From NCBI RefSeq assembly GCF_024139115.2, contig NC_085140.1, positions 98,096,988-98,160,987 on the forward strand: a stretch of 64,000 nt of DNA. Direction: 5' to 3'. The notes beneath the pieces were generated by a model, which worked only from the letters and a program-made list of their open reading frames with translations, had not been told where the DNA came from and ran no database searches. The stretch comes from Armigeres subalbatus (taxonomy: Eukaryota > Arthropoda > Insecta > Diptera > Culicidae). The number at the start of each line of letters is the position of its first letter. Positions within the stretch are counted from its first letter, which is position 1. The translations under genes were made by a program, and so were the position numbers. Shown here in pieces: positions 33,056-45,012 of the stretch.

Positions 33056-33510
33056 GTGTTTCCCACGCTCATTAGATTCCAAAAATATTGGAGAACTTTT
33101 CAGATCTATTCGATTCTAAAATTAGTGGGAAAGTTTGATTTTTTTTTTGTCAAAGGTGACATGGGGCAATTATGCGTTGAACGGCAGTATACTCGTCGGG
33201 AAACTAGGAAATGGTATGTACAAGAAGAAAATATTGTCAATCGTATAAAATACGACAGACCTCAATGGGCTGGTCACATAGTGCGAATGTCGGATGAAAA
33301 AATAACGAAAAAATATTCCGCTGCGAACCGGATAGAGACCGACGACTTCCTGCATGCTGGCTGCATGTGGTGGAATCCGACCTGGAAACACTAAACGTTC
33401 GGGTGAACTGGAAGAACATCGCCCAGGACCGGCGATTATGGACCTCTACAATACACCTGGCATAGGTATATCGATGCTATATCTAACCAGGAATCTACGT
33501 AGGTGTTATC
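33056..33510 (+). mobile_element. RTE-like element 3' fragment
   Basis: Plus strand. IKYDRPQWAGHIVRMSDE, then after a stop and frame change LETLNVRVNWKNIAQDRRLW and a stop near 33464. It parallels the R-W-A-G-H-V-x-R-M region of the 55.5-58.3 kb element and the tail at 7141-7275. It is 5'-truncated and broken. Confidence 0.75.
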
Positions 33511-36500
33511 ATCGTTGAAATCAAACGCTTTCTTAGGGGGTGCATATTGACCGTTTTCCCCTTTACCAAGATTTGTCAAGATTCTTATACATCATTATTC
33601 GAAAACCTGACATTCCTTAGTTGGGTGTGGTTCCACCCTGAGAGGTTTCACCATAAGTTAGTGCCATTCACGATTTGTTCGCCTTCTCCAAGCATTGTAC
33701 TTCATTAATGGCACGTCCTTCTCACTGACTATATTCAGATCAAGATGAGCATAAACAGGTATAAGAATATAAAATGTAAGTACCCTGATTCAGATGTTTT
33801 GTTCATAGAAAAAAACGGACTAATAGACTAATATGAGTCTTATAACCAGCCTACTTCGACAACAAATTGTATTCGTTCGAGGTGCCTTGCGGGAAACAAA
33901 GTACACTCGATTTCCTTCCTATAATTTTTAACCAAGATTAATACATAAACTGCCGCTAACCGCAAGTCGAGCACATCTGTATATGGGATCCATAGACATA
34001 TGTGCTCGACTTGCGGTTAGTGGCAGTACAGGTGTTGCAGTATGTCAATTTCATGAATCAGCCATCTTGAATTTTTGAATGGAAGAGCCACCATCGGTTA
34101 CTTTTTGCACTGAAAATGATCACCCCGCGCTAATCTCTTCCATCTACTGACGACGTAAGTGAACCCTGATATAAGAACCCTGTTTTTAACTTTATTTGAA
34201 TGAATTTGACTTTGAATAAAAAAATATTTAAAATAAAAGTCACTTTCATGTATCACCTTCGATACAAAATCGTGATGATTAGTTTCTTTTGGCCTTCCTT
34301 CATCTACGATTACCTTAGATACTTTCTCAAGCCTTATGTAAGCCTCCCGCATCTTCTCGATTTGTCACAATATCAACTTCAGCGGAGCAAAGTAACTAAT
34401 CGGATTATCCGTAACGATGTCGAATATCAGACACGTGATTCAAGCAGACTCTTTAGTACCCTTCATTGCTACTGCACCCGATTCTGGTCGTGTAAAAAAA
34501 ATCCCGCACAAAATTTTTGCAAAGTTGCTTCATTTCTCACGATTTGGCGATTTTTTTACACGGATTTTCGAGTTTTGAATTGAAAACTTTTTGTACATGG
34601 AACGCATCCCCCAAGAATCGGGTGTACAATTGGTCGGGGTTCAGCCAAACCGCACCAAGCGGCTTTTTGACTGACTTGTAATATTTTGTTCGCACAAGGA
34701 AAACGGGAATTCATTTCATATCAATTCATACGTATATTTGATGTATGATATCCTCAGCTATGGAGTTGGGGGATATTTGATGAGATTCACGATCAATTTA
34801 ATCCACTAAACGAAAGCTTGGGCAGAAAAATTGGTGATTTTTTGTTGGCGCTTGGTGTGTTTTGGCAGAACACCGACCAATTATTACTTTTCTATACTAT
34901 CCTTCATTAGATACACATACGACACGATCAATCATTACCGCCTCAGAGCCCCGAACGTATTAAGTGCCTGACCCCTCACAGCATGTTGAGAAATCGAAAA
35001 TTCATAAATAATCTCAATGTTATACCTAAGTCTCGATTGACCGGGCCATAAGCGGTTTATAAGTCGCTGAACAAATGTTGTGTAAAAAAGTTCAACGCAT
35101 TCAAGATGTTAGTCTGCAGTCAAATCAAGTCAATGACTGCAATCCGAAGAATGTGTGCTCTGCACGATTCAGGAATGTGACTCACCAATGAATGCTGACT
35201 GAAATCTTCGGAATGCGTTCCCTTTTCTGCTTTATCTCCTATCCCAAAGCACCCCACGTATGTGCGGTCTGGTACAGCGCTAATTAGCACGCAAATTCAC
35301 TTCTGTCTTCGACTTCATCCAAAATGCCACAATCCTTCATCTCAAGGTAAAAAGAAAAAAATAATTAAAAAACGAGAATCTAAAAATGCAGCGTCTGAGA
35401 ATTCGGCTCCCACTGGTTCCATTAGGAGCCGACTGACTGAACGCGAAACCTCGGTAACTTTATCTCGCCGTAAGTATTGGAAGACTGTCACATCAGATAG
35501 CGGGAAAAGACAGATTTGTCGCATTTTGTCTGAACAACATGCTGCATGCACCGGGACGACCGATGCACGCCCCTGCTCTCGGCTTGCCAGCCAGCATCTT
35601 GACAAATCACTGATCTTCAACTTGATCTTCTCTCCCAGCCCATGCAGATCATCACGTCATGGGTCCCGCGCCGTGGGTCGACCACGCCAGACGAGATTGA
35701 AGACAGCAATTAGTCACTGTTGGCGGCGGTATCGACGGATGGATTTATATACGGCCCGTATAAAAGTAAGAACAAAGACATAAAATACTTTTAAAATGAA
35801 AAGTAATTCAGTGTTATATTTTTGCTAAGCCTGGCATTTGTTTTTCTTTGTATAGATGAAGATGAAGTCTTATATTTTGGCAGAGTACATTAAATCGATC
35901 GGACAAAACATTTTTAAATTAAAAATAATAACAAAAAAATCGACGTCTAATGACGAAATAATGATACAAATTTTCTGTTTTAGCCATAAAGAATACGTAT
36001 GCAAAATTTCAAACAACTAAAAAAAATGCTGCAAATTCAAATAGAGGGGTGGTAAATCCACTGTAAATCACGCTTCAGCAAACCCATTCCTCTGCTATTC
36101 TGACTACGAACAAGATGAGACCACCAAAAACTCGAAGTTTTGTTGAGTATTGTTTTTTTTTAAATAACGCGGTTTTTTTTTAAATAACACGTTTTTTACG
36201 CGGTACATGGAGCGACGTAAAAAAAACCTTAGTGTACTTCAAAATTGTCCAAAAGCAAAATCAATTCCTCTTATGGAAAGAACTTGTCACCACGTTAGCC
36301 GTATGTATAACTTACGTGCTTTTTCTTCAATTTCTTCAATTCTTCAACTTAGCTTGCTTTTCAACTTAGTGTTCTATGAGCATTTCCACCGAAACGTAGC
36401 TTGGTGTGAAACATAAATATCATAATCTCAACATTTCTAGCAATTAATACATTATTTCGGCGAAATCTTGCCGGTCCCGTATCGATACACTCAACTCTGA

Positions 36501-36999
36501 ACCGCTTCCCTCCCAGGCCAAGGCCCGTCAGGCAAACAGCATCGCATTTAATGCACTTTTAACGACACATTTTACGAGGTCTTTTACTCTCTCCCACTCG
36601 ATCGAAATAAACGCGCGGCGGAGTGATGAAGAATGGGCCCAGAGACCTCATCATAATGCACTGCAATTAATATTGCAACCGACACGCGCGTTATATTTAT
36701 AATCGAGAAGAAGATGCCTCATCGGAAATGGACTCCTTCGTCGTCGTCGTCAAGCAGTTGTGGTTTCATGATGCACTTTAGTTTGCCAAATGTTTCATCT
36801 CGCGAGCAATGTAACGGTGACGTTCAAAATGGCCAAAGTAAATAATCACGTTCTTTTCGCATCACATTCTTAGAGTGTCTCTCAAATCTGACAGAAGAAT
36901 TGTTAACGTCGCGACTTATGGGGCAATAAAGATGTCTCGAACGGGGTAAACCAAAGGCGAACGTTCGGTATGTTCGTAAATTAAAGCGCGATTTATTTA
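33511..36999. other. Unassigned non-coding stretch with small inverted repeats
   Basis: Contains the hairpin at 33949-34027. A MITE-like pair lies at about 34463-34627 (CACCCGATTCT / AGAATCGGGTG). A 173-codon plus frame at 35262-35783 is Lys/Arg/Ser-rich with no recognisable domain. Otherwise AT-rich; nothing I can name. Confidence 0.4.
33949..34027. repeat. 28-bp-arm hairpin with 23-nt loop
   Basis: 33949-33976 (ACTGCCGCTAACCGCAAGTC onward) and 34000-34027 are reverse complements with one mismatch. Non-coding; MITE remnant or hairpin of unknown role. Confidence 0.8.
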
Positions 37000-37153
37000 C
37001 ATTCGCCATGTGGGATACATTTTAGTGAACACAAATTCATGATGATATGTTTATTAGGATTGTCAAAAAATGCGGATCGATTCTCCTATTTGTGGTGCTG
37101 CTTTTCATATGTTAACCTGTGACACAATCATCTGTTGTTTAGGTTTGAAACAC

Positions 37154-37203
37154 AATGTATCTAGTTTATCACAATCATTTTTGACTGTGATATACTAGAC
37201 ATT
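37154..37203. repeat. Compact 50-nt hairpin with ~22-bp arms
   Basis: AATGTATCTAGTTTATCACA... and TGACTGTGATATACTAGACATT pair with one 2-nt bulge and two imperfect pairs around a TTTT loop (37178-37181). Partial pairing continues outward a few bases. A short-loop MITE remnant is the simplest reading; a small-RNA precursor is possible but the loop is small for a miRNA. Confidence 0.6.
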
Positions 37204-38212
37204 GTTTTCAGTTGTATGGAGTGGTATACCTAAAATCGGTTAAAATTTTCTATGCGAAAAGTTGGAAAATATCTTCCACCAATAGGAAGCCATAGACAAA
37301 AAGTTAGGTAGTCCTTTTGTTATCTTATCTCTACTGGTCTGCTAGCAACAGACAGACCACCCCATTAGGGGATCCAAGAAGCCCTGGAGGTGATCAAAAT
37401 GGCAAAGGAAACATGCTGTTTACTAACTACACTGAGACACTGCTCCCGAGTTATATGGACCCAGAAGCCCGAGCAGCACAAGTTAGACAAAAATGGTTGC
37501 AGTAACTTGATTGTAACTAAATCTGGTCACATGTGAGTTTCGGTTACCTGTGTGGAACATGTGTGCTGCTAGGGAAGGTGCTGCAGGCCAACTTCAGTAC
37601 ATCCGAATGGCAACCAAGGGTGACTCTCTTTCGTAGCATCCCTCCATACGCCATTTATCCGTAAAGTAAGCCATTGGCGGCTCCATCTTTGCAACCTTTA
37701 AGGAAAATTTCGATTCTTCCAACATCGGAAATCAATCCTAGGTCAATCAAGAACAGGTGAATCGGCTACTCCGTATGACCCAGCTCCAGGACTGTATCCC
37801 GATTCGAGTCAGCGAGCACGCAACCCTTAATCAAAGGAAGTGCGTAGTTAGTAGATGTTATAATTCTACGATGTAAGAGGTGAGCCAGCCTAGGGCTGAA
37901 AACCTCTCAAATGAAGACAAAAAAAAATTCTACGAATTCGGATTGATAATGACATATCTTACCCTCAAGCACATCGAGAACGGCCGTAGAGGAAATGTGG
38001 GTAAGCCCGTCACTCCCACACTTTTACAAGAAATCACTTTTCAATCAACTTTATTAACACATGTCATGTTAGTTTTTATCAGATTTGCTATTCTGAAACA
38101 CATTGTCTACATAATTAAGTAGATTTCGTATGCAAAGTTCTAAAAAAAGCAATGATTCATCCACCTAGCGATATTGATGCATTTCTCGGTAAAGGTAAAA
38201 ACATGTAAGAAA

Positions 38213-38375
38213 AGTCGAGTCCAGTACGAGACACTAAAGACGGCTTAACAGTTGAGGTCGAAATATGTATCTGTAAAGATAACAAAATTTAGTGGAATTA
38301 AATGGAGAGTACTAAACTCGTCTTACACATTTGAAGACATTCCATTAAAAAAGCTTAAATATTTTTTCGGGATGT
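38213..38375 (+). repeat. Dispersed GTCGAGTC(A/C)AGTACGAGACAC repeat, copy
   Basis: Shares AGTACGAGACACT, TTGAGGTCGAAATA, GTGGAATTAAATGG, AAACTCGTCTTA and GAAGACATTCCA with 58741-58865, and its first part with 21525-21600. 41885-41925 (GAAGACATTCCACTAAAAGA) is another tail fragment. Non-coding interspersed repeat; class not determined. Confidence 0.65.
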
Positions 38376-39079
38376 AAGAAAAGTCTAAAATATCACTGGT
38401 TTCAAATTATCATATTTGAGTATTCTCATTGCAAGTTTCTTCGTCGAATGTGAATTGTGGGAAAATCGAGCATAATTACAAAAAAAAAGTCATTTTTTTC
38501 ATACACGTTTAACAATAAGTATTTGACAACAACTCATAATTCCACAGTCCTTCGAAATTTTGTTGGTTGATAATAACAAATAAAGGTTTATTTTACAAAT
38601 CCCGGTTTTTCTCGGCACGGATTTTATTCCAGAAACAGATCAATGTTAGCGATATTATTTTGCCTAAGCTTCACTGCTCGCTGGAAATTCTACGATTCAG
38701 TTTGTTATGGTAATATTGTCGTTTTAAAGAGGTATCCCAAATTGCAACAGCCAGGCGGGAATTCCTGCCTTTTCCATACTATTATCTACGAAAAATTCAT
38801 TACAGAAAACAAAATTCAGGCTTATGTTATTATGTGACGGGCACCCACCTTTTTGAAAACACCTATTTTCAACATGTGTTTGTTTTACATCTATATAATA
38901 AAAAATATCAAATTTTAATGTTTACAACGCATAAATAAGAAAGTTTATGGCCCAAAGAAAGATGTTTTATAGCAGATTACATAAATTTGAGCTTACCATT
39001 ATGTTTGAAGGAATCAAATGCTTGGGGGGTTGCTATGACTTCCTCCTCCCCTTTGCCGTTTAGCCGAAAAGTTGAAAAA

Positions 39080-40030
39080 ATCTTGAGATTGAGAGTAAAG
39101 TGAGTAATGAAGAACGGGTAGTGAGATGAGAAATGCGTGAAAAGTGAAGCGAGAAGTGGCAAATGACATATTTCTTACTTCTCATAAGAAATAAGTGGTA
39201 AGAAGTACGAATTGAGGAGTGAAAAGTGAGAAGTGAGAAGTAAGAAATCAGGAGCGATTTGCGATTTGGGCGTAACTTATTTTGTAAACAAATATTGAAA
39301 GGAGAATTTCTGCTTAGCATTTCATGACAAAACCACTGTATGCCTCAGAAAAATTAAACTTTTCTTTATCAGATAAGTGAATTAGTTTTGAAAAAGAGCT
39401 CATGCATTCTGCGGAACTCATAAGTTTGTTCACAAAATAAGTCACGACCAAATCGCAAACTGGTCCCGTAATGTGAACTATAAAGAGAGAGAAATGAGTA
39501 GTGAGAAACGAGAAGTGAGAAGGGAAAGTGAGAATTGAGAAGTGAAAAGTGAAAAGTTCTTCCTTCCTGTTTCTTTCTTTCTTCTGCCTTATTTCTTCTC
39601 CTTTTATCCTTATTGCTTTTTCTTTATTCCTCCTTCTTTCTTCCATCTTCTTTATTCCTCCATCCTTCTTCCATCTTCTTTTTTCTCCTGTCTAATGTTT
39701 ATGTTTATGTTTATTGTATAAAACCATCTGACATTTAGTAGTCTCAACTCATCATTCACATTTATTTCTTGCTTCTGTTTTTTTTTCTAAATATACACAT
39801 CCTACTTCTCACTTCTCTTCTATTACATCTCATTTCTCACATAACTCACTTTTCACTACTTAGTACTATTTTCTAACATCTCGCTTCTCAATTCTCACTT
39901 CTCACTCCTCACTTCTCACTTGCTACTGCTAATATCTCACTCTACAGTACTCACTTTCATTTCTCAGTATTCACTTTGAACATCTTATTTCTCATTTCAC
40001 AGTTCTCACTATTCACTTTTCACTTTACTT
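39080..40030. repeat. Second GTGAGAA tract, switching to CTTCTCAC strand, with MITE inside
   Basis: 39080-39255 and 39485-39560 are GTGAGAA-rich on the plus strand. 39560-40030 is the complementary CTTCTCACTTCTC type, so the tract is an inverted low-complexity repeat. A MITE-like insert at 39258-39461 has ends TTTGCGATTTGG and CCAAATCGCAAA with further pairing (ACTTATTTTGT / ACAAAATAAGT). Confidence 0.75.
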
Positions 40031-40219
40031 ATTGAACTACTCGGCAAACAGCATTCGGCCAAATGAGGCTAATCCGAAAATGCGACATTTAAGCCCTCAA
40101 ATACGCTATAAAGAAGCTCTAATTGGAATCAGACATTAAAAACAAGTATATATATAGCTGAAATGGAACTGTCTTACAGAGCAATCAATCAATGAACTTG
40201 TAAAGTAGGTTAAAAGTCC

Positions 40220-40620
40220 TCTAGATTATTCCAGAAATTCTTTGGGAAATATCTCCCAGAATTCCTCCGGAAATTGACACAGAAACTCTTTCAAACTTCT
40301 TCCCCGAACTCCCCGAAAAATTCCTGTAGAAATTCATTCTTATTCCTTTGGAAATTGCTCCAGCGATTCTTTTGATTTTTTTTTTCACCAATTCCTTCCA
40401 AAATAATTGGAATTGCCGAACGAATGTCTCATGGACCTCCAGAAGGAATGTCCGTCACTCTGAAATTTCTCCAAGAATTCCATCTGATATTTCTCCAAGT
40501 AAAGTGATGCTTGGACTCCTCCAGGGATTTCTTCGAAAAATCTTCTGGAAATTAATTCAGAAATTGATTTCAAAAATCTTTTTATCCAGTATTTTGCGCT
40601 CGATAATGGCAGCGTGAGTT
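40220..40620. repeat. Degenerate CCxGAAATTCCT-type repeat
   Basis: Recurring words like TCCAGAAATTC, TCCGGAAATTG and CCAAGAATTCC at irregular 12-18 bp spacing. The same type recurs at 42340-43050 and 43460-43570. Low-complexity family, non-coding. Confidence 0.6.
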
Positions 40621-42339
40621 CCTCCCAGTTTGACATTCAAGAGGTAGAAAACATTGGAACTCATCTAGTCTGCATTGATCAAAGACAATTTGGTGAATAA
40701 ATAAACAAAAGTCAACGATCTTCAGTAAAGGGGTTGCATTTGTGTCTAGATATTGCTATATTTATTTGAAAATTGGGAATAATCATAATTATACTTCTTT
40801 CAGGATTGCTGAAGATTCGATTCAACAAAAAAAGAACCATTCATGTTTCAACCTGAAAATTCCCACCATATTTGAATGTAATAAGGATTGCTTATTATTC
40901 AGTTGGATTCTACTAAACGGCACATAAAATATTAGAGGGGTGATTCATACATGACATATGCTGTGTACAGATTTCTATAAAAGCATCGTAGTAACCCTCA
41001 CTCGAAATTTGTATAGCAACACGTCAATATTTTTCACAAAGTTTCAATCACGGTACATTGTGTTTTTCAAACCAATAAATAATTTTGAATCTATATTTCA
41101 GTTAGCAAGATTCATGGTTTAACAAAAATAATCAAAACACAACTTTATTCAGTATTCAGCATACCATGGGAAAAGCAACAATACCACTCACAAGGTTAAT
41201 GGCATTATGCGCAGCGGTCATTCAGTAGCGGATAGAACCTAGATTGAACGGCAGCAGCCCCTGAGCGTGCATGAATCCGTTTCCATAAGCTTCGTGTCTT
41301 CGTCCCTCACTTCTTGTTTAACACATATCATTCTATATGACATTCTACTTTCCAATCACATTATATATATTTTATTTCTTTCCCAAACAAATGATTTGTA
41401 ATGACAATACTTTCACTTAGAAATTTAATATTAACGGCAGTATAATCGAGTGACTATCTTTGTCGTATGCGCTGACAAGTCAAATACGTTAGACCAGTTC
41501 TCTAGGAACTGTTTGGGAGTTTGGAACGTCATGGAACGTCAGAAGGGGTGATTCAAAATTTATAGTATATCCTGCGTAAAAAGCTGGATAGCTTAAAATG
41601 AGTAAAGAACGTTGGGGTTAAGAATAAATGTTCTAAAATATCTTCTTCCAAATATATATATGTACACCTATCTCAATTATAGCTTCATCCTTGTCGAATT
41701 TATATTTGAAATAATATTCATAAGTACCGTTCTCAAAAAAGATAATAGATTTACCATACACTGTTTCCAATTGAATCTTAGGTTGGACTGACTATTACAG
41801 CTTTGAACAGTCCTTTTGGGAAGCTTAGCGTGTGTGGTAATGTTGTTTATACAAATATTTCTTAAATATGTTTTGCGTGTATAGTTGAAGACATTCCACT
41901 AAAAGAGCTTAAATAATTTTGCTGAAAACATAACTATTCATTTTAATGTAAAAAGTTGATTTTTTGTGGGACAGAATTTTGTTCTTGATTCTTGGGGAGA
42001 GTTGTGAGGAGGCCTTTTGTTCGATGTTACTCGATGAACTCGCAAAAAAACAGTTTTAAATACAATTAAAAACCGAAGCAAAGCAGGAATGTTGGTTTCA
42101 ATTGCGAGAAATCTATGTTTGGGAATCCATTAGGATGGTCAGCCATAAACATTCCTAGAAAATAGAATTAAAGTTTTAGGAAAATGGATATGAGAAAATA
42201 CTGATGTTTTAGGGGAAATATTTGACGTTCGTTTGTTTGTATCTGTTTGTATGAACCTTGATGAGTGCCAATGTTTTCAATGAATCAAAGCCTACATTGA
42301 TTAAAAGATGTAAATATTTTCTACCTCTTGAATGTCAAA
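40621..42339. other. Unassigned AT-rich stretch
   Basis: No gene, inverted repeat or element end recognised beyond the short tail fragment at 41885-41925. Confidence 0.4.
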
Positions 42340-43050
42340 AAGGAACTCACGAGGCTGCCATTATGAGCGCAAAATACTGGATAGAAGGAATTCTAAAAAT
42401 TCTTTCTCCAAAAATTCATTCAGAAATTATTTTACGAAAACTTTAGAAAACAGCTTCCGGAAATCCCATCAAAAGTTCAATTAGAAATCCATAGGATTTC
42501 TTAGAAATTCCTTTAGGGGCTTGTTTGAAAAATTCTTGAGAAATTCCTTCGGAATATCTTCGTAAAATACTTGATTTCGAAACAGCTTCAGGAATTTAAT
42601 CTAAAATTCATTTAGGAAATTCTTCAGATTTGTATTTAGAACTTTTTCTAAAATTTATTTGTTTTTGCCTTTCTCGTATAAAGTATTTGTAAACTCCTTC
42701 AGGAGATCCTTCGAAAATTCCTTTTGAGATTGCTTTAAAAATACCGTCGAAAAAGCCTCACATTTTTTTATTCTCATATTTTATTAGGAAGTCATTCGAA
42801 AATTTCTTTGGGAAATTTTTAGAATACACCTGAGGGAAATATTTTGGTTATTCCTACAAAAAATCCTTCACGAATTTCTTTTGAAACACTCTTAGGAATT
42901 TCTTCTGAATAGCTTTTAAAAAATTCCTCTAGAAATTTTTTAAGGGTTCGTTCGAAAATTCCGCTAAGCATTCCATAGAAATTACCTTAGAAATTCCTTT
43001 GAGAATTGTTTTGGGAATTCCTTTAACAAATCCTGCACAAATTCCTTTAG
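42340..43050. repeat. Degenerate AAATTCCTTxxG repeat, second block
   Basis: Dense irregular repeats of AGAAATTCCTT, GGAAATTCTTC and AAAATTCCTC words. Same family as 40220-40620. It leads directly into the tRNA-like sequence. Confidence 0.6.
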
Positions 43051-43057
43051 ATGGTAT

Positions 43058-43462
43058 GGTGGAGGATCTGGGAATCGAACCCATGACCATTCGCTTATAA
43101 GGCGAACCACGGTGTCTTTGTCCTAAGTGGCTTATTTTCAAAAAATCAGTATCTCAAAAACACCCATTACACGAAAGTAAAGGTTTTCTTCTTTCACGTT
43201 GGTGCCTTTTTAAAATGTTTTATTGCGGGTCATTTTTCAATACATTTTTGGGGGGTTAAATTCGAGATTTCTATGGAGTTTGCGCCAAAAATAGTTCAAA
43301 AAATAAAAATTGTTCTAGATCCCCCGATAGATGATATCATGTGCTCAGATGATATTGCATTGCCTGGGTGGGTGTTTCAGAAATACTGATTTTTGAAAAA
43401 TAATATTTCCCCATATAGACACTGTGGAACGTGTAGCCAACTACGCTACGGGACCCCCACCA
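43058..43462 (-). other. tRNA-like sequence split by a 319-bp inverted-repeat insert
   Basis: Read on the minus strand, 43462-43427 gives acceptor strand and D arm (CCGTAGCGTAGTTGGCTACA). 43107-43058 gives an intact anticodon arm TTCGC-CTTATAA-GCGAA, T arm with GGGTTCGATTCCC, and acceptor strand ATCCTCC. Joined at the shared GTTC they resemble a tRNA-Val body with a UAU (Ile) anticodon loop. The top of the acceptor stem has mismatches. The insert 43108-43426 has ends CACGGTGTCT and CACAGTGTCT inverted and is flanked by GAAC on both sides. It is probably a tRNA-derived repeat rather than a working tRNA gene. Confidence 0.6.
43108..43426. mobile_element. 319-bp MITE within tRNA-like sequence
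   Basis: Inverted ends CACxGTGTCT, and inner arms TCAAAAAATCAGTATCTC / GAAATACTGATTTTTGA plus AACACCCA / TGGGTGTT. GAAC at 43104-43107 and 43427-43430 (on the plus strand) fits a short target duplication. CAC termini are reminiscent of CACTA-type elements, but family is not established. Confidence 0.65.
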
Positions 43463-43675
43463 TGATCCTTCGAAAAATCCTTTGAAAATTTGTCCAAAAC
43501 ATTTTTCGGAAGTTCCATTGACGACCCTTCAGTAAAACCATACATTTCTGAAAAAAAATTCAAAGGAATTTATACGTGCTAAATAACGACTTTCTCGAGT
43601 TTTCATGAACATTTATACGACTTAGTGAATATTTGGGAAAATAAATGGCAACAACCCTGTCTCGAACATTTGACC

Positions 43676-43736
43676 TCTAGATCTAAAGGCTGATGCTCTA
43701 CCCTTGCGCTACTCAGCAACTCTTGAAAAGCAGCAA
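43676..43736 (-). pseudogene. tRNA-Lys-like pseudogene or SINE head
   Basis: On the minus strand: GTAGCGCAAGGGTAGAGCAT (A-box-like), then CAGCCTTTAGATCTAGAGGTC in anticodon-arm position and TGTTCGAGAC in place of the B box. It resembles tRNA-Lys but has a broken anticodon stem and imperfect B box, so it is not functional. Confidence 0.5.
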
Positions 43737-43739
43737 AAT

Positions 43740-44698
43740 TTTGACAATCATAATCTAGATGGAGATTTGTTATTGACAAGAGCTTCGGTGTACGACATGA
43801 TCTACATTGATACGATTCGGATGCCTTGTTGTTGTGCGTACAAATGTGGCTTGAATCGTATATGATAAAAACTTATGATTATCCTGATAATGTTCGTACA
43901 TAACAACGATTGCGCATCATTCCAAACGATTCAACCCACGTATAAACGATTATGAAATGTCAACATCAGTAATGTCTTTCATCGTGTTTACTCTCGAACT
44001 GTGTTTACAACTCAATTACATTTTAGTTGTTCGATGAATTGTTAGTGCAGATATTGAGCGATAATGACTTCCATAAACGCAATCGTAAATATTGCTTACA
44101 CTGGTATCACATACAATATTATTCGTATTTTAGCCATCTTTATAAGCAGTCATATACTAATGTGAAAGAAAATAGCAATATATGCGATACAATTTATCAT
44201 TTCATATACGATATGTGGTTTACTGGGATGCCTGTCTCAGTCTTATCTACCGTTGGGAAAAATCCTATACCTCCGAAAGAAAATTCAAGATATGTTGGAA
44301 CAAATTCCCAAATTTATCCTATGTTAGGGGATGCGAACGCCATATAGTAATGGCGTGGGGCAGGGACTCAACCAACGCACGTGGATCGACTACAATCGAT
44401 ACTACTACAGTCGATTCTATACATCTCGATGCTTCATACTCGATGTCGATGGTTTTCTCGGTCCCTTCATTCCACAAACATTTTTGCTTTCTACATCTCG
44501 ATAATATACCTATCTCGATGTGTTCCAATAATTTTTTTTCCAGGATTCACTCTCCCTATGTCGATATGTTCAAATTTTTAGGCTACTAGACCATCTTAAG
44601 GACAAACTTTTCAGAATCCAATGTTTTTTCACCTCGCGTTTTCAAGGGCACCGCTATCAGTACTGAAGCAATGATTTATTTATTTATTACCAGACTAA
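43740..44698. other. Unassigned stretch
   Basis: No gene recognised. 44395-44580 has repeated TCTCGAT/CTCGATG words of unclear meaning. The 44640-44698 end (TTTATTTATTTATTACCAGA) is the usual lead-in to the element after it. Confidence 0.4.
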
Positions 44699-44711
44699 GG
44701 CCGGAGTGGCC

Positions 44712-44999
44712 TGTCTTCTTCTTCTTAATTGGCATTACATCCCCACACTGGGACATTGCCGCCTCGCAGCTTAGTGTTCATTAAGCACTTCCGCAGTTAT
44801 TAACCGCGAGGTTTCTAAGCCAGGATACCATTTCTGCATTCGTATATCATGAGGCTAACACGATGATACTTGTATGCCCAGGGTAGTCGAGACAATTTCC
44901 AATCCGAAAATTGCCTAGACCGGGCACCGGGAATCGAACCCAGCCACCCTCAGCATGGTCTTGCTTTGTAGCCGCGCATCTTACCGCACGGCTAAGGAG
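44712..44999 (-). mobile_element. Feilai-type tRNA-derived SINE
   Basis: Minus strand. A tRNA-like head (CCTCCTTAGCCGTGCGGTAA, B box GGGTTCGATTCCC), a tRNA-unrelated body (CTAAGCTGCGAGGCGGCAAT, CCCAGTGTGGGGATGTAATG) and a short AAGAAGAAGAAG tail. GGCCGGAGTGGCC (13 bp) flanks it at 44699-44711 and 45000-45012 as target duplication. The family name comes from memory of Aedes SINEs; the structure itself is unambiguous. It has split the 5' end of the jockey-like element next to it. Confidence 0.8.
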
Positions 45000-45012
45000 G
45001 GCCGGAGTGGCC

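Noticed and set aside
35262..35783. 173-codon plus-strand open frame
   Set aside because: No recognisable domain, Lys/Arg/Ser-biased, no splice or promoter context, and an overlapping open frame on the other strand.
43055..43110. Functional tRNA-Ile(UAU) gene
   Set aside because: The 5' half is not adjacent, the acceptor stem is imperfect and the rejoined body is Val-like; a tRNA-derived repeat is more likely.
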